Assembly: GCA_016218925.1 (NCBI GenBank)
Contig: JACRCR010000125.1
Location: forward strand, 1 to 46,196
DNA: 46,196 nt
From: Deltaproteobacteria bacterium
GTDB lineage: Bacteria > Desulfobacterota > Binatia > UBA1149 > CAITLU01
Reading direction: 5' to 3'
In this document: one piece after another, positions 43,903-46,196 of the stretch
Layout: each line of letters begins with the position of its first letter
Position numbering within the stretch: the first letter of the stretch is position 1
Position numbers and translations under genes: made by a program
Notes under the pieces: model-generated
Database searches by the model: none
What the model was told of the DNA's origin: nothing
Seen by the model: only the letters and a program-made list of their open reading frames with translations

Positions 43903-44355
43903 ATGGTCGACGGCGGCATAGTTTGGTGGCTGTGGGCAATCCTCGGCTTGGTTCTGGCGGCGCTCGAACTGGGCACCCCCGGCGGCTTCTACCTTCTCTT
44001 CTTCGGGATCGGCGCGCTGGCCGTCGCGCTGCTCACCGCCGCGGGCGCGATCCACGCCACCCTGCCCCAGCTACTGTGGTTCTCGACCCTGTCGGTCTGC
44101 GCATCGCTGCTGTTTCGTCGCCGGCTGGTGGAAATGCTGACGCCGCAGATCCCGGCCGCCGCCTTGAACTCGCTGGTCGGAGAGACCGCCTCCGCGCTCG
44201 AGGACATCGGACCCGGTGCGTTCGGGAAGGTCGAGTTGCGCGGAACCGCCTGGAATGCGCGTAACGGCGGCGAAGCCAAGGTCACGCGAGGCCAGCGCTG
44301 TGTGGTCGAGCGCGTCGAGGGTCTTTCCTTGTGGATAACGCCTGCATCGCAATAG
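43903..44355 (+). CDS. NfeD-family membrane protein
   Basis: The 150-residue protein has three to four N-terminal membrane segments and a C-terminal OB-fold domain (AFGKVELRGTAWNARN, then VVERVEGLSLWI). NfeD proteins form a pair with SPFH/stomatin proteins in membrane quality control. AGGA precedes the ATG. The SPFH gene follows nine bases later. It is a normal short NfeD without the protease domain. Confidence 0.93.
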   Translation: MVDGGIVWWLWAILGLVLAALELGTPGGFYLLFFGIGALAVALLTAAGAIHATLPQLLWFSTLSVCASLLFRRRLVEMLTPQIPAAALNSLVGETASALEDIGPGAFGKVELRGTAWNARNGGEAKVTRGQRCVVERVEGLSLWITPASQ

Positions 44356-44364
44356 AGGTAGCCA

Positions 44365-45312
44365 ATGACCGGTAGTCTCACCGTCGCTCTCGTCCTCGCC
44401 TTCCTCGTCATCATCGTCCTGAGCAAGACCGCGATCGTGGTCCCGCAGCAGAGCGCGTTCGTGGTCGAACGACTCGGCAAGTACAGCGGAACGCTGAACG
44501 CAGGGTTCCACATCCTCATCCCGTTCATGGATGTGGTGCGCTACCGGACCTCGCTCAAAGAGGACGCCATCGACATCCCCGAGCAGATCTGTATCACCCG
44601 CGACAACGTGCAGGTAGCAGTGGACGGGGTGCTGTATATGCGGGTGCTCAATCCCGAGCGCGCCTGCTACGGGATCGCCGACTATCTTTTCGCGATCTCG
44701 CAACTCGCACAGACCACGCTGCGCAGCGAGATCGGCAAGATCGAGCTCGATCGAACATTCGAGGAACGCACCAACATCAACACGTCGGTGGTGAGCGAGC
44801 TCGACAAAGCCACCGAGTCCTGGGGCGTCAAGGTGATGCGCTACGAGATCAAGAACATCACGCCGCCCAAGGACATCCTGGCGGCGATGGAGAAACAGAT
44901 GCGCGCCGAACGCGAGAAGCGTGCGATCATCTTGAACTCCGAGGGCGTTCGCGACGCGGCGATCAACACCGCCGAGGGCGACAAGCAGCAGGCGATCAAG
45001 GCTTCCGAAGGCCGCAAGCAGCAGCAGATCAACGAGGCCGAAGGCGAGGCTGCCGCGATCCTGACGGTGGCCGGTGCCACCGCCGAAGGCATTCGCAAGA
45101 TCGCCGAGTCGATTCAGGCGCCGGGCGGCTTCGAGGCTGTCCAGCTGCGGGTCGCCGAGCAGTACATCACCCAGTTCGGCAGCATCGCCAGCCAGACCAA
45201 CACCCTGGTACTTCCGAACAACCTGAGCGACGTGGGCGCGATGATCACGCTTGCCATGAACGTCATCAAGCAGGGGCGCGCGCAGGCCGCGCCTCCCAAC
45301 CCGCTGGCGTAG
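44365..45312 (+). CDS. qmcA: SPFH/Band 7 (stomatin/QmcA-like) membrane protein
   Basis: The 315-residue protein has one N-terminal membrane segment (VALVLAFLVIIVLSKT), the Band 7 domain (VPQQSAFVVERLGKYSGTL, GFHILIPFMDVV), and a charged coiled-coil region rich in EGRKQQQINEAEGEA. It forms large oligomers at the inner membrane and works with NfeD and often FtsH. GAGGT precedes the ATG. It is the second gene of the NfeD operon. Confidence 0.93.
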   Translation: MTGSLTVALVLAFLVIIVLSKTAIVVPQQSAFVVERLGKYSGTLNAGFHILIPFMDVVRYRTSLKEDAIDIPEQICITRDNVQVAVDGVLYMRVLNPERACYGIADYLFAISQLAQTTLRSEIGKIELDRTFEERTNINTSVVSELDKATESWGVKVMRYEIKNITPPKDILAAMEKQMRAEREKRAIILNSEGVRDAAINTAEGDKQQAIKASEGRKQQQINEAEGEAAAILTVAGATAEGIRKIAESIQAPGGFEAVQLRVAEQYITQFGSIASQTNTLVLPNNLSDVGAMITLAMNVIKQGRAQAAPPNPLA

Positions 45313-45349
45313 CATCCACCAGCAACATCAGACGCCGCGCACAAAAAAA

Positions 45350-45384
45350 GGCGGGAAGGGAATGGCTCACATTCCCCTCCCGCC
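45350..45384 (-). terminator. Intrinsic terminator for the multihaem cytochrome (bidirectional)
   Basis: A 14-base stem with one mismatch (45350-45363 with 45371-45384) and a 7-base loop is followed on the minus strand by a run of seven T (AAAAAAA on plus, 45343-45349). This fits an intrinsic terminator for the minus-strand cytochrome gene; on the plus strand it also ends the SPFH gene. Confidence 0.88.
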
Positions 45385-45410
45385 TCGTGCGCGAGACGTC
45401 TTCTACCAGA

Positions 45411-46196
45411 TCACGGAGTAGCGGTGCCCGGATCCGTGCCCTTGTCGTGGCAGGTCAGACACAGCTGGCTGTTCACGTCGCTTCTCCACAACAGGCTCTC
45501 GCCGGTGTTCCCCTTGTTGTGAACCGAGTGGCAAGTGCCGCACTCCATCTTGGTGTTGCCGGCACCCAGCAGGTGCATGCGAACCGTGCCGGCGCTGCCT
45601 AGCTCGGCAGTGTCCGCAGCGCGGATCTCGGTGTCGACCGACTGAACTGCATCGTAGTCGAAGCCGATCGGGTGATGGTTGCCGAGGTAGTTGTCCTTGC
45701 CGATCAGGTACTGGGCGCCGATCGTCGCACCGCCGCTGCTCTGGGAGGCAGTGGGCTGCGAGGTGTTGCCGTACGAGTTCACCGCAACGCTGCCGTCGTG
45801 GCAGCTCAGGCACAGCAGAGAAGTGCTGCCAGGCGTCATCCCGTTGGCGATCGCCTGCGCGGCCTTCGCGCCCGTATCCGGCGCACCAGGACCATTCTGG
45901 TACATCGTGTACGAAGCCGCATTCCCGGTCAGCTCGTGGTTCCACAGCGGCAGGTAGTCGAACGCGTCAGGAGCCTGAGGCCCGCTGCCGACGCCCGCGC
46001 CCGGGCCGCCATTGGCAGGGCTCAGACGGTACGTGTTGTGAGGCGCGTGGCAGAAGATGCAGATCCTGTCGAGCGTGTCATTGGGATTGGCCTGGTAGTC
46101 CATCCCGTTGTGTGCCGTTCCCAGATCGTGAACGGTACCGTTGATTCCGGCGCCAGCCGTATACGTACCCGTAAAGGCCATCGCCGAAGAGCTGAG
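45411..46196 (-). CDS. Multihaem c-type cytochrome (5' end beyond window)
   Basis: At least four haem sites are present: CIFCH, CLSCH, CGTCH and CLTCH. The frame stays open through the window edge as LSSSAMAFTG, which looks like the end of a signal peptide, so the real start is outside the window and the protein is probably periplasmic. A Met at 46181 is internal. The many Gly, Asn and His residues and the spacing fit doubled CxxCH-type cytochromes related to those of metal or nitrogen-oxide respiration. Function cannot be fixed from this part. Confidence 0.92.
   Translation of the reverse strand, partial: LSSSAMAFTGTYTAGAGINGTVHDLGTAHNGMDYQANPNDTLDRICIFCHAPHNTYRLSPANGGPGAGVGSGPQAPDAFDYLPLWNHELTGNAASYTMYQNGPGAPDTGAKAAQAIANGMTPGSTSLLCLSCHDGSVAVNSYGNTSQPTASQSSGGATIGAQYLIGKDNYLGNHHPIGFDYDAVQSVDTEIRAADTAELGSAGTVRMHLLGAGNTKMECGTCHSVHNKGNTGESLLWRSDVNSQLCLTCHDKGTDPGTATP

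Overview
The window is GC-rich and gene-dense and reads as chromosome of a Gram-negative bacterium: it has a TonB-dependent receptor, a lipoprotein, periplasmic c-type cytochromes and an L,D-transpeptidase. The mix (corrinoid methyl transfer, ChoD-like GMC oxidoreductase, a CrtC/AttH-like protein, a beta-helix remnant ending in a Cys-rich tail, many four-base start/stop overlaps) resembles uncultured Binatota or former-deltaproteobacterial genomes. That placement is an inference from gene content and is weak. I see no rRNA, tRNA, CRISPR, insertion sequence or phage gene.

Region 1 (1-12.2 kb) is C1/anaerobic-type redox metabolism. On the minus strand lie a molybdenum enzyme pair of the type II DMSO reductase family (beta complete, alpha cut by the left edge) and a five-gene corrinoid methyl-transfer operon: corrinoid protein, MtmB-family methyltransferase without pyrrolysine, 4Fe-4S QueG-like protein, UroD-family methyltransferase and RACo-type reductive activator. 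A DUF1638 gene lies between them on the plus strand. An AraC-family regulator is divergent from the corrinoid operon and is followed at once by a ChoD-like GMC oxidoreductase. The two minus-strand operons share a related element of about 50 bp upstream, which suggests joint control.

Region 2 (12.2-18.8 kb) holds envelope and signalling genes: a Tsr3-like protein, L,D-transpeptidase, M23 peptidase, small cytochrome c, GT39-type membrane glycosyltransferase and a cupin-nucleotide cyclase fusion.

Region 3 (18.9-24.6 kb) looks like one uptake locus: a TonB-dependent receptor divergent from a fused double ATPase, an EcfT-like and an S-component-like membrane protein, and a stand-alone TiaS-like (DDTDN) protein.

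Region 4 (24.6-37 kb) contains a beta-helix remnant, purine salvage (hpt-ade), trehalose synthesis (otsA) beside an OtsB-GH15 fusion, a lipoprotein, a CrtC/AttH-like protein, a second GMC oxidoreductase, a small exported protein and a secreted amidohydrolase.

Region 5 (37.2-42 kb) is a bufferin/Hvf-like MNIO RiPP locus: an exported precursor with four C-x-G-K motifs, MNIO (DUF692), DUF2063 partner, DoxX, ECF sigma factor and zinc-finger anti-sigma factor, then an unknown gene and a HIT protein. A strong hairpin separates precursor from enzymes.

Region 6 (42-46.2 kb) has an alpha/beta hydrolase, a hemolysin III/PAQR protein, an NfeD-SPFH pair and a tetraheme-or-larger cytochrome cut by the right edge.
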